Positions 1-9,035 are shown, counted from the first letter of the stretch. The stretch is 59,574 nucleotides of DNA from a bacterium (GCA_024206195.1 JAAGZO010000459.1:1-59574), one strand, 5' to 3'. Numbers and translations: made by a program. Notes: generated by a model not told the origin, from the letters alone.

Positions 1-5
1 GCCAT
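1..5 (-). CDS. Start of next ribosomal gene, probably L22 (uL22), cut by window edge
   Basis: Only the ATG and two further bases (ATGGC) are visible, directly after the S19 stop codon with no gap. In archaeal S10-type operons the gene after S19 is L22. The identity comes from gene order alone and no protein sequence can be read. Confidence 0.4.
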
Positions 6-386
6 TTACTTCACCGATAAGCTTGCACTGGACCTTGTAGCACCGATTCCTGGTGCGTGGTGTGCAACTCTTCTTCGTGTTGGTGCAAATTCGCCAAGGC
101 AGTGCCCTACCATTTCTGGCAGTAAAACAACCTCGACAAACATTTTTCCATCGTAAATCTTTATTTTCTTATCAATCATCTCAGGGAAGATTACCATGTC
201 TCTGCAGTGTGTTTTCACTGGCTTTCCCTTTTTGATATCAGCAAGAATCTTCTTCTTTGAATCAGATAGGCCTCTTTTGAGACTCCTTCTCTGTCTTGCA
301 GGAAGTAGCTCAGCAAACTCCTTTATGCTTAGTGCCTTAAGTTCATCAAGTGATTTTCCGCGATAGCTAAATTCTTTTTTTGCCAT
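6..386 (-). CDS. rps19: 30S ribosomal protein S19 (uS19)
   Basis: Small-subunit protein of the 30S head that contacts 16S rRNA near the A site, with S13. The 126-residue product begins [10 protein letters not shown] and contains the S19 core: the RRSLKRGL segment, the [12 protein letters not shown] strand and the C-terminal [21 protein letters not shown] tail typical of archaeal S19 (residues about 95-118). It lies between L2 (1-nt gap) and the start of the presumed L22 gene, as in other archaea. Start ATG is unambiguous. Confidence 0.96.
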   Translation of the reverse strand: MAKKEFSYRGKSLDELKALSIKEFAELLPARQRRSLKRGLSDSKKKILADIKKGKPVKTHCRDMVIFPEMIDKKIKIYDGKMFVEVVLLPEMVGHCLGEFAPTRRRVAHHAPGIGATRSSASLSVK

Positions 387-387
387 T

Positions 388-1119
388 TTAACTCTTCCTC
401 TTCCTTCCGCTTCTTCTTGGTCTAATCATACCAACCTTTGCTCCAGCTGGAGCGTTCTTTCTTGCTATTGTTGGCTTACCTTTATGAGCGGAGCTTGATC
501 CACCGTATGGGTGGTCTACAGCGTTCATCGAAACAGCGCAAACCTTTGGATAAAGCTTGTTTCTTGCTTTCATCTTGTGATAGCGGGTACCTGCCTTCAT
601 GAAAGGCTTCTCTGTTCTTCCGCTTCCTGCGATTATGCCTATGCTTGCTCTGCAGTTTGGATGGAATGTGTGCTGCTTTTTTGATGGAAGCATAACTGTG
701 ATCTTATCTTTTGTTTTTGAAAGAACCCTTGCAAATCCGCCGGATGTTCTTACGAACTTTCCGCCGTCTCCTGGGGTGTTCTCTATATTATATATAAGTG
801 TGCCTTCTGGTATTTTTGTTAGTGGAGTAGTATTTCCTTCCTTTATCTTTGCTGCATTTCCTGTTTCAATATTGTCGCCAACCCTTACTCCCTGTGGTGC
901 AGGCATTAGTGACTCTTTTCCGTCTTCAAATAATACTTTTGCAACAGGTGCTGAGTGTCCTGAAGAATGTACAAAGTCTACTATTTTTCCAACAATAACA
1001 TTCTTCTGTTCTTCTTCAGTGTATTCCTTGTGTTTAACTTCTCCAACGTATCTAAAGCTAGGAGCCCTATATGCGGTTGATCCTTTTCCTCTCTTCTGTT
1101 GAATTAAGTTTTTTCCCAT
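388..1119 (-). CDS. rpl2: 50S ribosomal protein L2 (uL2)
   Basis: Large-subunit protein near the peptidyl-transferase centre, needed for subunit association. The 243-residue product starts [20 protein letters not shown] as archaeal L2 does. It retains the C-terminal [15 protein letters not shown] segment with the conserved histidine, followed by a basic tail ending in RRSGRKRKS. Length is normal for archaea. It follows L23 by one base and precedes S19 by one base, so it is cotranscribed in the L3-L4-L23-L2-S19 order. Confidence 0.97.
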   Translation of the reverse strand: MGKNLIQQKRGKGSTAYRAPSFRYVGEVKHKEYTEEEQKNVIVGKIVDFVHSSGHSAPVAKVLFEDGKESLMPAPQGVRVGDNIETGNAAKIKEGNTTPLTKIPEGTLIYNIENTPGDGGKFVRTSGGFARVLSKTKDKITVMLPSKKQHTFHPNCRASIGIIAGSGRTEKPFMKAGTRYHKMKARNKLYPKVCAVSMNAVDHPYGGSSSAHKGKPTIARKNAPAGAKVGMIRPRRSGRKRKS

Positions 1120-1120
1120 A

Positions 1121-1381
1121 TTACATCAGTCCAAGTTGTGTTGCAATATCTATTGCAGGTGTTTCTGCACCAAACTTTATGTATGCCCTTTTCTCTCCTT
1201 CAGGCGTTGTGAATGTGTTTACCTTTAGCACCTTAGCCTTGAACATCTTTTCAACTGCTTCCTTGATGTCCTTTTTATGTGCTTTCTCGTCTACAACAAA
1301 CAGTAGCTTGTTGTCTGACTCCATAATCCTAATCGACTTTTCTGTCGAAAGTGGATGTTTGATTATTCTGTATGTATCCAT
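1121..1381 (-). CDS. rpl23: 50S ribosomal protein L23 (uL23)
   Basis: Binds 23S rRNA at the polypeptide exit and is the docking site for SRP. The reading frame could begin 27 bases earlier, but that would place the start inside L4. The ATG of [20 protein letters not shown] at 1381 sits one base after the L4 stop and matches archaeal L23 N-termini, so it is chosen. That gives 86 residues, with the KHPLSTEK motif, the [16 protein letters not shown] segment and the [17 protein letters not shown] strand all present. Confidence 0.95.
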   Translation of the reverse strand: MDTYRIIKHPLSTEKSIRIMESDNKLLFVVDEKAHKKDIKEAVEKMFKAKVLKVNTFTTPEGEKRAYIKFGAETPAIDIATQLGLM

Positions 1382-1382
1382 T

Positions 1383-2183
1383 TTAGCAAAATAATTTCTC
1401 CTTTTCAATACGATTGATTGCTGCTTCTGTGAATATTGTTGGCCTTCCTAGCTGTGCACCAGGTGCAAGTAATTCAGCATTGAGCTTGTTAACAACAACA
1501 ATATCTATTCCTGCAATGTTTTTTGCTGATTTAAGCAGCGGGCAGATCTCAGATATTACAAGCAACGGTCCAACTCGTTTCTTGTACTTTCTTCCTCGTG
1601 TTTTTCCCTTGCCTGCTCTTATTGTTTTCTTAGCAGCTCTTTCCAGCTCTTGAACAAATCCGATCTTTTCAAGAACGTCTTTAACGCTCTTTGTCTTGTC
1701 CATTTTCTCGAACTTGTCTTCAATTATGAATGGATAATCAGTAGGTATTCTATGATTTACTTTCACAAGATCTTTTACAGTTGTTGCAGCGATAGCAGAT
1801 CTTATTGCCTTTCTTCGCTCTTTCTTGTTTATCTTTACACTCCAGTCCTTTGCTTTTGGTGGGTGTGCTCTTCTTCCGCCAACTGTTCCTGGAACAAGTG
1901 CTCCTGTCCAGTTGAATCTTGTTCCTCTTCTGCTCATAACCTTTCTTGGAACTCTTGAGATTCCTATACCATAACATCCTCTGTAATTGTGTCTTCTCTT
2001 TGAAACATTTGCAGAAGCTCTCTTTCCTGCTCTAGGATTTGCTCCGTACGGCTGTCTCTTGTTTTTCTGAACAACCAACACAGCTCTCTTTATCAGGTTA
2101 GGATTTACTTCTTCATCAAACTGACTAGGAAGTTCTTTATCCTTCACTTTTGTTTTTGTAACACTGATAACACTTAGTTTCAT
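1383..2183 (-). CDS. rpl4: 50S ribosomal protein L4 (uL4)
   Basis: L4 lines the ribosomal exit tunnel. The product has 266 residues, the longer archaeal/eukaryal form. The tunnel-loop segment is recognisable around residues 55-115 ([23 protein letters not shown], then GGRRAHPPK). The C-terminal globular part ends in a [11 protein letters not shown] stretch. It follows L3 by one base. In E. coli L4 represses its own operon; whether that occurs here is unknown. Confidence 0.97.
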   Translation of the reverse strand: MKLSVISVTKTKVKDKELPSQFDEEVNPNLIKRAVLVVQKNKRQPYGANPRAGKRASANVSKRRHNYRGCYGIGISRVPRKVMSRRGTRFNWTGALVPGTVGGRRAHPPKAKDWSVKINKKERRKAIRSAIAATTVKDLVKVNHRIPTDYPFIIEDKFEKMDKTKSVKDVLEKIGFVQELERAAKKTIRAGKGKTRGRKYKKRVGPLLVISEICPLLKSAKNIAGIDIVVVNKLNAELLAPGAQLGRPTIFTEAAINRIEKEKLFC

Positions 2184-2184
2184 T

Positions 2185-3174
2185 TTAGTTGCCCTGCTTT
2201 GATTCTGTGCTTATATGTTCAATTGTTGGTGCTTCTGTAGGTATGTTCTTTCGAGGACTTTCAGCAGGCATAAGCCTTACAAGCCTCTTTGCTGCACCCT
2301 GTACAGAACCTTTAAGCAGTATATAACTATTCTTTATATCTCCATAGTGCAGTATGCCTCCCTTAGGGTTAACATCTGCAGCTTTGTCTGATATCTTTAG
2401 TATCCATTTATTGTATTCCTTACGATTATGATAACCTGTTTGTCCTGCAAACGCAACAGTCCATGATCTGTTACCAGTCCATGCACCGATGTTTCCTGGA
2501 GCTCTTCTTTTCTTCTCTGATTTGTGGCTTTTTAGTGATATGCCAAACCTTCTTACAGGACCCTGTAAACCACGTCCTTTTGTTACAGCGCAGATATCAA
2601 CCTGTTCTCCTTCTTTGAAAACATCATCAATCTTGATTTCTTTTCCAAGAATGTTTTTTGCATATTCAAGTTTCTGCTTTATGTCTCCGCCAATTGCAAG
2701 CTCGAAAATCTCTGGCTTCTTTTTTCCAATGCATGTAAGCTTTGGTTGAGTATAAGCAGCAATTCTTACGTCAGCGAACTCGTCTATCTTTTTTTCAGCT
2801 TCAGCAAGTTTTGCAGATGAATCTTTTTTTGAAAGTTTGATTTTTCTTCCCAAATCCTTATCGCCTTTTGAGAAAATTTCAGTTGAAACCTGTAAGCCAG
2901 AATCAGTTTTTTTGTAGAAACGAATAGAAGCAGCTTTTAATGGTGGGCACTCGATGATAGTCACCGGCAACGCAATCTCTGTTCCCTTTGTCAGTGATGT
3001 CGCTCTGTTGTCTGTTATTGTAATATGAGTCATCCCTGCTTTGTATCCTGCAAATCCCGTAAGCTTTACTTCGCTGAGTTTAGGGTGATGCCTAACTCTA
3101 CTATAAGCTCTTATTGCCCTTTTTCTAGGCCAAAATTGTAGGCTTCCGCACCTTGGTTTTCTTTTTGTTGGCAT
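2185..3174 (-). CDS. rpl3: 50S ribosomal protein L3 (uL3)
   Basis: First gene of the ribosomal operon. L3 is an early-assembling 23S rRNA-binding protein reaching the peptidyl-transferase centre. The 329-residue protein has the archaeal/eukaryal N-terminus (MPTKRKPRCGSLQFWPRKRA), the GFAGYKAGMTH segment, and the conserved TKGRGLQGPVRRFG...GAWTGNRSWTVAFAGQTGYHNR central region. Unlike other operon heads in the window, its start lies about 130 bases from the best TATA box, which implies a leader of roughly 105 nt. Confidence 0.97.
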   Translation of the reverse strand: MPTKRKPRCGSLQFWPRKRAIRAYSRVRHHPKLSEVKLTGFAGYKAGMTHITITDNRATSLTKGTEIALPVTIIECPPLKAASIRFYKKTDSGLQVSTEIFSKGDKDLGRKIKLSKKDSSAKLAEAEKKIDEFADVRIAAYTQPKLTCIGKKKPEIFELAIGGDIKQKLEYAKNILGKEIKIDDVFKEGEQVDICAVTKGRGLQGPVRRFGISLKSHKSEKKRRAPGNIGAWTGNRSWTVAFAGQTGYHNRKEYNKWILKISDKAADVNPKGGILHYGDIKNSYILLKGSVQGAAKRLVRLMPAESPRKNIPTEAPTIEHISTESKQGN

Positions 3175-3227
3175 TTTACAGTCTACTGTGTCTGCTTTTT
3201 TTTGTGTATCTCAAAAAACCTTTTAGT

Positions 3228-3277
3228 GGACCCTTTTTTTAGAACCAGAGCTATTCACTCAGTACTGAAAAAGATCC
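3228..3277 (-). promoter_or_regulatory. Predicted stem-loop in the ribosomal-operon leader
   Basis: On the minus strand GGATCTTTTT (3277-3268) can pair with AAAAAAAGGGTCC (3240-3228), giving about 10 pairs including two G-U wobbles around a loop of roughly 27 nt. A second hairpin, CTGAAAAGGATCTTTTTCAG (3284-3265), uses the same GGATCTTTTT bases, so the two exclude each other. It could be an autoregulatory leader, but no known ribosomal-protein binding motif is recognised. Confidence 0.35.
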
Positions 3278-3302
3278 TTTTCAGGCTTTGCTCGGATATT
3301 GC

Positions 3303-3310
3303 TTATATAT
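3303..3310 (-). promoter_or_regulatory. TATA box for the L3 ribosomal operon
   Basis: The minus strand reads GGATATATAAGC here. It is the best TATA-like element upstream of L3, and a start about 26 nt downstream would fall near 3280. Confidence 0.5.
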
Positions 3311-3346
3311 CCGTATAGAATGAGAATTAGAGGTCCTTTATAAAGC

Positions 3347-4645
3347 TTATTGTTTTCCTGCTCCGGCCTTTCTCCTGGCATAATTCACCGGATTCTTGAT
3401 TTTGCCGCATAGATTATCAGGCTCGCAAACTCTTAAATCAGGATAATAACCCTTATTTTCACAATTTGGCGGCAGCAGAGGCTTCTTGTTCTTTAGATAC
3501 CTCATGTGTCCTTTGAGATAAACCTCTCTGAGCGGCTCTGGATTCTTTTTATTCCATTCCTCAATCCTTTGTTTCATTTCTTCATATCCCCAGCCGCAGC
3601 TTGAAAGAAAATTAGCAAGAATAAACAGAGATCTTTTTTTCCCATCCTCTAATCCGCAAAGTATCTTTTTTATGCACGGTGGAAAATAATCTTCATTGAT
3701 CGCATCAGCTGGAACCTCATACGTGCGTTTAACCTTTTCCTCTTTTTTTATGCTGAAATCAAAGGCCTGCATAAGCAACTGCCTTGCATCATCTTTTTTT
3801 GCAGTCTCTTTATCTAGAAACCTGAATTTTGAAACCTTGACATTATCTGGATTTGCAGTTTCAATGTCAAATTCCCTTATTTTATATGGGTCAACAGGCA
3901 CGGACACAAGACTTGACTTCTCATTGAACGTATACGGCATCCTGTACAGGTGTCTCGAGGATATCAGCACAGTATCTATTCCTAGAAATGGCTCAACATT
4001 AAGATATGGAATCTTCAAACCAAGTTCATTTCTTTCATAATAAACTATTTCCTTCTCTTTCAAACCAGTTTTCTCAATGACTTTTTTAAAATCATCACCT
4101 TCATATCTCATTATTTCTTTTCCCAATGGCTTCTTGATCATCTCCTTAATATATAGTGCAACCCTTCTGACTCCCTCTGGGAACAAAAGCCTGGCTTCTT
4201 TGCCGTGCACTTCTTCAGGAAACGCTTCAAAAGGAACTCCGATGTGAAATCCTTTGTTACCAGAAAACTTTGCACTTATGCTTGTTATTCCATGGTGCTG
4301 CAAAGCCTGAACAACAAGATCAGATGCAATCTTTGAATAGTCTAGAAATTTACAGTCAATATCAAGAACAAGATCCCAACCAGTTCTTAGCTCATCGAGC
4401 TCTGAGGGTTTCATTGATGGGACAAGCATTGCAGAGTTCCTCCAGCGTTCTTCTGATGCATGGAATGAAGTAACTCCCTGCTTTGCAAACTCAAGAACAT
4501 CCTTGGGATACTTTATAGTATCAGGCCTTGCCCCGAATTTATCATTAAACCTCGCTGCAACCTCTCTATCCTGGGCATTCAGCACTATCTCTTCCTGTAT
4601 ATCAGCTCTTTTATAGTGCTTAAGCAGCGTGCTCAGATGTATCAT
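3347..4645 (-). CDS. priS: Single-chain DNA primase: PriS catalytic domain fused to PriL-like Fe-S domain
   Basis: Makes RNA/DNA primers for replication. Residues 1 to about 300 are the PriS fold: the catalytic acidic pair sits in VLDID (D95, D97), the SGNKGFHI loop at 128-135, and an RHLYRMPYTFNEKS segment near 231. Residues about 318-423 resemble the PriL/Pri2 C-terminal domain, with FPPC (C324), PPNC (C395), LRVC (C407) and NLCG (C413) as likely [4Fe-4S] ligands and a KNPVNYA tail. A fused primase of this kind is known from Nanoarchaeum equitans. An upstream TTG is in frame, but ATG at 4645 lies 26 nt from a TATA box and is preferred as a leaderless start. No separate priL gene is in the window. 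Confidence 0.88.
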   Translation of the reverse strand: MIHLSTLLKHYKRADIQEEIVLNAQDREVAARFNDKFGARPDTIKYPKDVLEFAKQGVTSFHASEERWRNSAMLVPSMKPSELDELRTGWDLVLDIDCKFLDYSKIASDLVVQALQHHGITSISAKFSGNKGFHIGVPFEAFPEEVHGKEARLLFPEGVRRVALYIKEMIKKPLGKEIMRYEGDDFKKVIEKTGLKEKEIVYYERNELGLKIPYLNVEPFLGIDTVLISSRHLYRMPYTFNEKSSLVSVPVDPYKIREFDIETANPDNVKVSKFRFLDKETAKKDDARQLLMQAFDFSIKKEEKVKRTYEVPADAINEDYFPPCIKKILCGLEDGKKRSLFILANFLSSCGWGYEEMKQRIEEWNKKNPEPLREVYLKGHMRYLKNKKPLLPPNCENKGYYPDLRVCEPDNLCGKIKNPVNYARRKAGAGKQ

Positions 4646-4666
4646 GCAATTAGACAAGAAATATCC

Positions 4667-4675
4667 TTATTTAAT
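4667..4675 (-). promoter_or_regulatory. TATA box for primase gene
   Basis: The minus strand has ATTAAATAAG centred 26 nt before the ATG at 4645, consistent with a leaderless transcript. Confidence 0.5.
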
Positions 4676-4696
4676 GCTTTTTGTTTGAGACAACTT

Positions 4697-4706
4697 TTTT
4701 ATAAAA
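4697..4706 (+). promoter_or_regulatory. TATA box for methyltransferase-like gene
   Basis: TTTTATAAAAT-like element centred about 25 nt before the ATG at 4727; leaderless arrangement. Confidence 0.5.
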
Positions 4707-4726
4707 TAAAAGAACCCCTTAACTAG

Positions 4727-5335
4727 ATGGATTCAAAAAAGCAGATGGACATTTATGAAGCACAATTGAAAGACTCTTTGGATTTTCACATGCAGAAAAT
4801 AGGAGAAGCAATTTCTGATCCGAATCTTTCTGATATTGAAAGGGGTATTATAAAGAATAAGGAGATGATAGCCTTTCTAAATGAAAACAAGGCTCAATAC
4901 AGCACTGCATATGGTAGTGTTTTTGCATCTATGGTAGCATTTCGTGTTGAACTAATGGGTCTTGAGCATTTAATGCAACAGGGCCCGGTAATTGATATTG
5001 GTATTGGTCAAAGCGGTTTTATCGAGGGAATAAGAGAAAAACATCAGGATACGCTTTGTGCAGCAATTCCAAAAAGTAACTTTGTCATGGAAAATGGCGA
5101 CTATAGTTTCCCTTTTGCAGATGAATCAATTTCTCTTTTTTATTCACTGATGATATTTGATGAACAAAGCATTAGAGAAGAAAAACTTGCACCAGAACTG
5201 TATCGGATGATGAAACCCGGTGGTGTTTATATCGCTCATGGCGACCTTTCCCGTCCTGTAGACACTCCTTTTTTGGAAGCAGGATTACAAAAGCTGGACG
5301 CATTTTCCTTTCCTGCAAAGTTCTTTCAGAAATAG
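4727..5335 (+). CDS. SAM-dependent methyltransferase-like protein, degenerate
   Basis: A 202-residue soluble protein. Residues 1-85 are helical with no recognisable motif. From about residue 87 a Rossmann-type pattern appears: VIDIGIGQSGFIEG resembles methyltransferase motif I, FPFADESISLFYS resembles motif IV, and LYRMMKPGGVYIAHGDL is the usual strand-loop after the core helix. The glycine motif is GIGQSG rather than GxGxG and the acidic residue after strand 2 is not obvious, so SAM binding is uncertain. The target is unknown. It is a single-gene unit with its own promoter. Confidence 0.55.
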   Translation: MDSKKQMDIYEAQLKDSLDFHMQKIGEAISDPNLSDIERGIIKNKEMIAFLNENKAQYSTAYGSVFASMVAFRVELMGLEHLMQQGPVIDIGIGQSGFIEGIREKHQDTLCAAIPKSNFVMENGDYSFPFADESISLFYSLMIFDEQSIREEKLAPELYRMMKPGGVYIAHGDLSRPVDTPFLEAGLQKLDAFSFPAKFFQK

Positions 5336-5343
5336 CCAGCAAC

Positions 5344-5352
5344 ATTTAAATA
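5344..5352 (+). promoter_or_regulatory. TATA box for htpX-like gene
   Basis: ATTTAAATA centred 27 nt before the ATG at 5375; leaderless arrangement. Confidence 0.5.
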
Positions 5353-5374
5353 GAAGGTTTTCTTCCTAGCTCAT

Positions 5375-6220
5375 ATGGCACTCAATCATCTTAAAACACT
5401 GATACTCCTTTCCTTCTTAACAGCTTTAATGCTTGGAGCAGGCCAAATTCTTGGAGGACAGACAGGACTTATAATAGCACTGGTTGTTGCACTACTAATG
5501 AACTTTGGTTCTTATTGGTTCTCTGACAAAATTGTCCTTAAGATATACAGGGCAAAGCCGGTAACAGAACATGATGAGCCAAAACTTCACAAGATGGTTT
5601 CTGAGGTTTCCCAATTAGCTGGTATTCCAAAGCCTAAGGTATACATTCTTCCATCAGAAAACGCAAATGCGTTTGCAACTGGTCGTTCTCCGAGTCACGC
5701 TGCAGTTGCATGCACAAAAGGAATCATGGATCTGCTTAGCGATGACGAACTAAAAGGAGTAATAGCTCATGAGGTTGCACACATTAAGAACAGGGACACA
5801 TTAATACAGACAATCGCTGCAACAATTGCAGGCGTCATTTCTTACTTAGCATTCTTCGCACGCTTTGCAGCAATCTTTGGTGGCGGAAGAGACAGAGATT
5901 CAGGAGATTTATTCCAAATAATTGCTCTATCTATAATAACACCAATCATCGCAGTCCTACTTCAACTTGCAATCTCTCGTTCAAGAGAATTCCTTGCAGA
6001 TGCAACAGGGGCAAAAACAATTCACAATCCTCATGCTCTGGCTTCAGCATTAGAAAAGCTAAACAACAATGCAAAGCATCACCCAATGAGAATGGGCAGC
6101 AATGCAACTTCTAGTCTATTCATAGTAAACCCATTCCACGCAAGAGGATTGCTAAATCTAATGTCAACACATCCTGACATGAAGACAAGAGTAGAACGTC
6201 TTAGAAGCATGCAGGTTTAA
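5375..6220 (+). CDS. htpX: HtpX-type membrane zinc metalloprotease (M48)
   Basis: Integral-membrane protease that degrades misfolded membrane proteins, with its active site facing the cytosol. The 281-residue product has two N-terminal membrane spans (about residues 8-50), the zinc motif HEVAH followed by IKNRD near residue 139, two further spans (about 145-205), and the third ligand region SREFLADATGA. All M48B landmarks are intact and the length is normal for archaeal HtpX. It converges on the Hef gene, and the two stop codons overlap by four bases. Confidence 0.93.
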   Translation: MALNHLKTLILLSFLTALMLGAGQILGGQTGLIIALVVALLMNFGSYWFSDKIVLKIYRAKPVTEHDEPKLHKMVSEVSQLAGIPKPKVYILPSENANAFATGRSPSHAAVACTKGIMDLLSDDELKGVIAHEVAHIKNRDTLIQTIAATIAGVISYLAFFARFAAIFGGGRDRDSGDLFQIIALSIITPIIAVLLQLAISRSREFLADATGAKTIHNPHALASALEKLNNNAKHHPMRMGSNATSSLFIVNPFHARGLLNLMSTHPDMKTRVERLRSMQV

Positions 6221-8415
6221 GATTCATAATCACTATCAATGATTCTCTTGATTTCTTTTGACTTCTTATCGCCAATCAAATCAACATCCTTCAGTTTTTC
6301 CTGAGAAGCATTCACAACCTTTTTTACAGAGCCAAATCTTTTCAGCAAAGGTCCTGCAATAGCAGGTCCAACACCTGGCAGCGAAGAAACAATGTATTCC
6401 TGCTGTTCTTTTAGGGTCAATGGCTTTCTTGTGTGCTGCGAAAAATCATTTGCAACCTCTTTTTGCTCTCTTTTCGCAATAGTAAGTATCAATGCAGCAG
6501 TTTCTTTGAAATTCTTTGTATATAATATTGGGATGCCGTAACTAACTGCAATAGTTGCAAGCATTCCCCGTATAGCATTCGGATGAACCTTTCGAACAGA
6601 AAAAATATCCTCTTCTCCCTCGATTATCACAACAGGCCTTTCAAAGTTGCTCTTTAAGTCCTTCAATTGATGCAACAATCTTCCATCAATTATTGAATCA
6701 ACAAAATCGCCAACTGTTTTGAACTCAATCCCGCATCTTCTGCTGCAGATATAATCTCCAACATTCAAGGTCTTAAGATCAATAGTCACTCCACAATCTG
6801 CAAGCTCTTTTATCACTCCTGATCCTTTCTCTCTTATGTCTGCAAAAACAGTAACATCCTCTTCCTGGATGAACTGCTTAAGAGAATGATCACTTTTTTT
6901 TGTGAACTTCATTCTATCCTTCAGATTTCTGAGAATATCATGCATCTTTTTTTCTTTTCTTCTTGCAACCCATGAGTATGCTTCGTCTCGTGTGCCTTTT
7001 GCCATCAGCACAATAACCTTTCCTTTCTCAAGTCTTCCAGTTCTTCCTCTTCTCTGTATCTGCCTTATTGCAGATGGTATTGGTTCATAGAAAACAACCA
7101 GGTCAACCTTAGGAATATCAAGTCCTTCTTCTCCAATTGATGTTGCAACAAGAACATTATATTCACAGTCTCTGAATTGTTCAAGCACCTTTTTCTGCTC
7201 TTTCTGCGATAGCCCTGTTTCCCCTTTTTTCATCTGTCCTACGAACAGTTTTGCTTTAACACCTTCAACCTTGTTCAGTTCTTCCTCTATCTTTTGCGCA
7301 GAATCCCTGTATTGGTTGAACACAATAATCTTTGAATCATCATTGGTCTCTTTAGAAACAACAACCATTAGCTCCTTTAGCTTTGGATGCTCAACATGTT
7401 CATCAAATAACTTCTTTGTTTTAATATTTGCAGACCTGAAGTTCAAGTCAGCAACAAGATTCTTTACAGCCTTGACCTTTGTTGTTCTTGATTCACTCCA
7501 TAATTTATCAAAGTATTTTTGCAAAGCAGAAATCCCCTGTGTTTCAAGCAACTCTAATGCGTGTTGTACTTTCATTACCTCTGCTAACAAAGAAACAGAC
7601 TTTAGAATCTGGAAATCCTTTTCTCCTCTGGAAATCTGCATATGCAATGCTGCTTGCAGACCAAGAAGATCTTTTTTATTAACATATGATGTTTGTGCTG
7701 ATTTCAAAAAACCATATTTTTTCAGCTCCTGGAGTTTTTCTCTTAGGCATCCCTCAAGAAACTTCTTCACTTCAATAAATTCTTCAGGCAGATTAACCTT
7801 TATCCAATCAATCTTTACATCCTGGATGTACGGCTTGACATCAGGATCTGCAGCAGTCCTGACTTCTATTTCCTCAATATAAAGATTCTTGCAAACCTCT
7901 GTTATCTTTTCCATGTCGCTTCCAGGAGAAGCTGTTAATGCAATAATCCTTGGAAAAGATGCTTTTCTGTGGTACTGCTTTGCAATCCATACATAAGAAT
8001 AATCACCAACAGCTCTGTGAGCTTCATCAACACCAAGTAAACTAACATTCTCAAGGCTTATTTTATTAGAAATAATATCATTTTCAAGTCCTTGCGGTGT
8101 TGAGAAAATAACTCTTGCTTTTTTCCATAGCTCTGCTCGCTTTGCAGGTGCAACCTGGCCTGTGAAAACAACCATGTCTTTTTCATCTATCTTTGAGAAC
8201 TTCTTGAAAACCTCAAGGTACTGATCAATCAGAGGCCTTGTAGGCCCTATAAACAGCACTTTGGAGTCTGGATATTGATTTAGCCTTTGCACTGCTAATA
8301 ACAAGAATACATTGGTCTTTCCCATTCCTGTTGGCAGTACAACAAGGCAGTTGTGATTTACACAGGTTGCGAGTATTGTTTCCTGGTACAGCCGCGGTGT
8401 AAAGTCCTTAATCAT
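6217..8415 (-). CDS. hef: Hef: archaeal fork-structure helicase/nuclease
   Basis: Processes stalled replication forks; archaeal relative of FANCM/XPF. The N-terminal SF2 helicase has the Walker A LPTGMGKT near residue 32, DEAH with LGVDEAHRAVGDYSY, the TASPGSD motif, and RRGRTGR in motif VI. The C-terminal ERCC4 nuclease domain carries GD...IEFKTVGDFVDS and is followed by a helix-hairpin-helix (LPGVGPAIAGPLLKRFG). The usual ERKxxxD is EFKTVGD here, so E, K and D are kept but Arg is Phe. ATG at 8415 is preferred over an upstream TTG because a TATA box lies 27 nt away. About 732 residues, full length. Confidence 0.93.
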   Translation of the reverse strand: MIKDFTPRLYQETILATCVNHNCLVVLPTGMGKTNVFLLLAVQRLNQYPDSKVLFIGPTRPLIDQYLEVFKKFSKIDEKDMVVFTGQVAPAKRAELWKKARVIFSTPQGLENDIISNKISLENVSLLGVDEAHRAVGDYSYVWIAKQYHRKASFPRIIALTASPGSDMEKITEVCKNLYIEEIEVRTAADPDVKPYIQDVKIDWIKVNLPEEFIEVKKFLEGCLREKLQELKKYGFLKSAQTSYVNKKDLLGLQAALHMQISRGEKDFQILKSVSLLAEVMKVQHALELLETQGISALQKYFDKLWSESRTTKVKAVKNLVADLNFRSANIKTKKLFDEHVEHPKLKELMVVVSKETNDDSKIIVFNQYRDSAQKIEEELNKVEGVKAKLFVGQMKKGETGLSQKEQKKVLEQFRDCEYNVLVATSIGEEGLDIPKVDLVVFYEPIPSAIRQIQRRGRTGRLEKGKVIVLMAKGTRDEAYSWVARRKEKKMHDILRNLKDRMKFTKKSDHSLKQFIQEEDVTVFADIREKGSGVIKELADCGVTIDLKTLNVGDYICSRRCGIEFKTVGDFVDSIIDGRLLHQLKDLKSNFERPVVIIEGEEDIFSVRKVHPNAIRGMLATIAVSYGIPILYTKNFKETAALILTIAKREQKEVANDFSQHTRKPLTLKEQQEYIVSSLPGVGPAIAGPLLKRFGSVKKVVNASQEKLKDVDLIGDKKSKEIKRIIDSDYES

Positions 8416-8436
8416 ATAGTGCAAGAAGCATCACGC

Positions 8437-8446
8437 ATTTATAAAC
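8437..8446 (-). promoter_or_regulatory. TATA box for hef
   Basis: The minus strand reads GTTTATAAAT centred 27 nt before the ATG at 8415, which supports that start. Confidence 0.5.
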
Positions 8447-8474
8447 TTCACGCGTGTATGTCCAGTGTCCAGTG

Positions 8475-9035
8475 CTAATAATCATGTCCAGGACACAGTA
8501 TCCTGAAGTTATATCCGACCAGTTTATTGATAGACTTTTGCATCTCTTCAGGAACTGATGTTGGCAGGTCAGTTCTTCCAACCCCTGCTTTGAATATTGT
8601 ATCGCCGGAGAAAAGAAGCTTCTCATCAGCTTTCCATAAACAAATCGATCCTGCTGTATGGCCTGGTGTCTCTATTATCTCTAATCCGTCTATTTTCTCA
8701 AGCGGCTTCAATTCAATCTCTTTCAACTTCAAAGCAACCTCTTCATCAAGCACTGTCCCATTAGGATCTCTCTTAAAGCATTCAATTTCTTTTTCTGATG
8801 CAAAGAACTCTGCGTTCTTGAACAAATCAAAGTTTCCTGTATGATCTGCGTGCAGATGAGTAAAAACAACCTTTTGTATCTTGTCAAAATCAACAACCTT
8901 TCCCAAGAACTGCTTGATCATTGAAATATTTGCTCGTCTACCTGTATCAATTATTATTTTTTCATCAAAGTCCAAGAAGTACAAATTACTATCTGCAGGT
9001 ACCTTCCATATTCCATCGCTAATTTTCTTAATCAT
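8475..9035 (-). CDS. Metallo-beta-lactamase-fold hydrolase (glyoxalase II-like)
   Basis: A 186-residue MBL-fold protein. The metal site is intact: THLHADH (HxHxDH) near residue 60, ETPGHTAGS, LFSGDTIF and the final PGHDY. The order of motifs and the GRTDLP segment resemble hydroxyacylglutathione hydrolase and rhodanese-linked persulfide dioxygenase relatives, but the substrate cannot be told. Its ATG overlaps the stop of the upstream membrane-protein gene as TGATG, so the two are probably translationally coupled. Confidence 0.88.
   Translation of the reverse strand: MIKKISDGIWKVPADSNLYFLDFDEKIIIDTGRRANISMIKQFLGKVVDFDKIQKVVFTHLHADHTGNFDLFKNAEFFASEKEIECFKRDPNGTVLDEEVALKLKEIELKPLEKIDGLEIIETPGHTAGSICLWKADEKLLFSGDTIFKAGVGRTDLPTSVPEEMQKSINKLVGYNFRILCPGHDY

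Noticed and set aside
599..1102. 167-residue plus-strand ORF across L2
   Set aside because: It is antisense to L2, with Phe/Ser/Pro-rich composition and no recognisable motif; L2 is certain.
4645..4657. TTG start giving four extra residues on the primase
   Set aside because: The ATG at 4645 fits the TATA spacing and needs no ribosome-binding site; the TTG has none.
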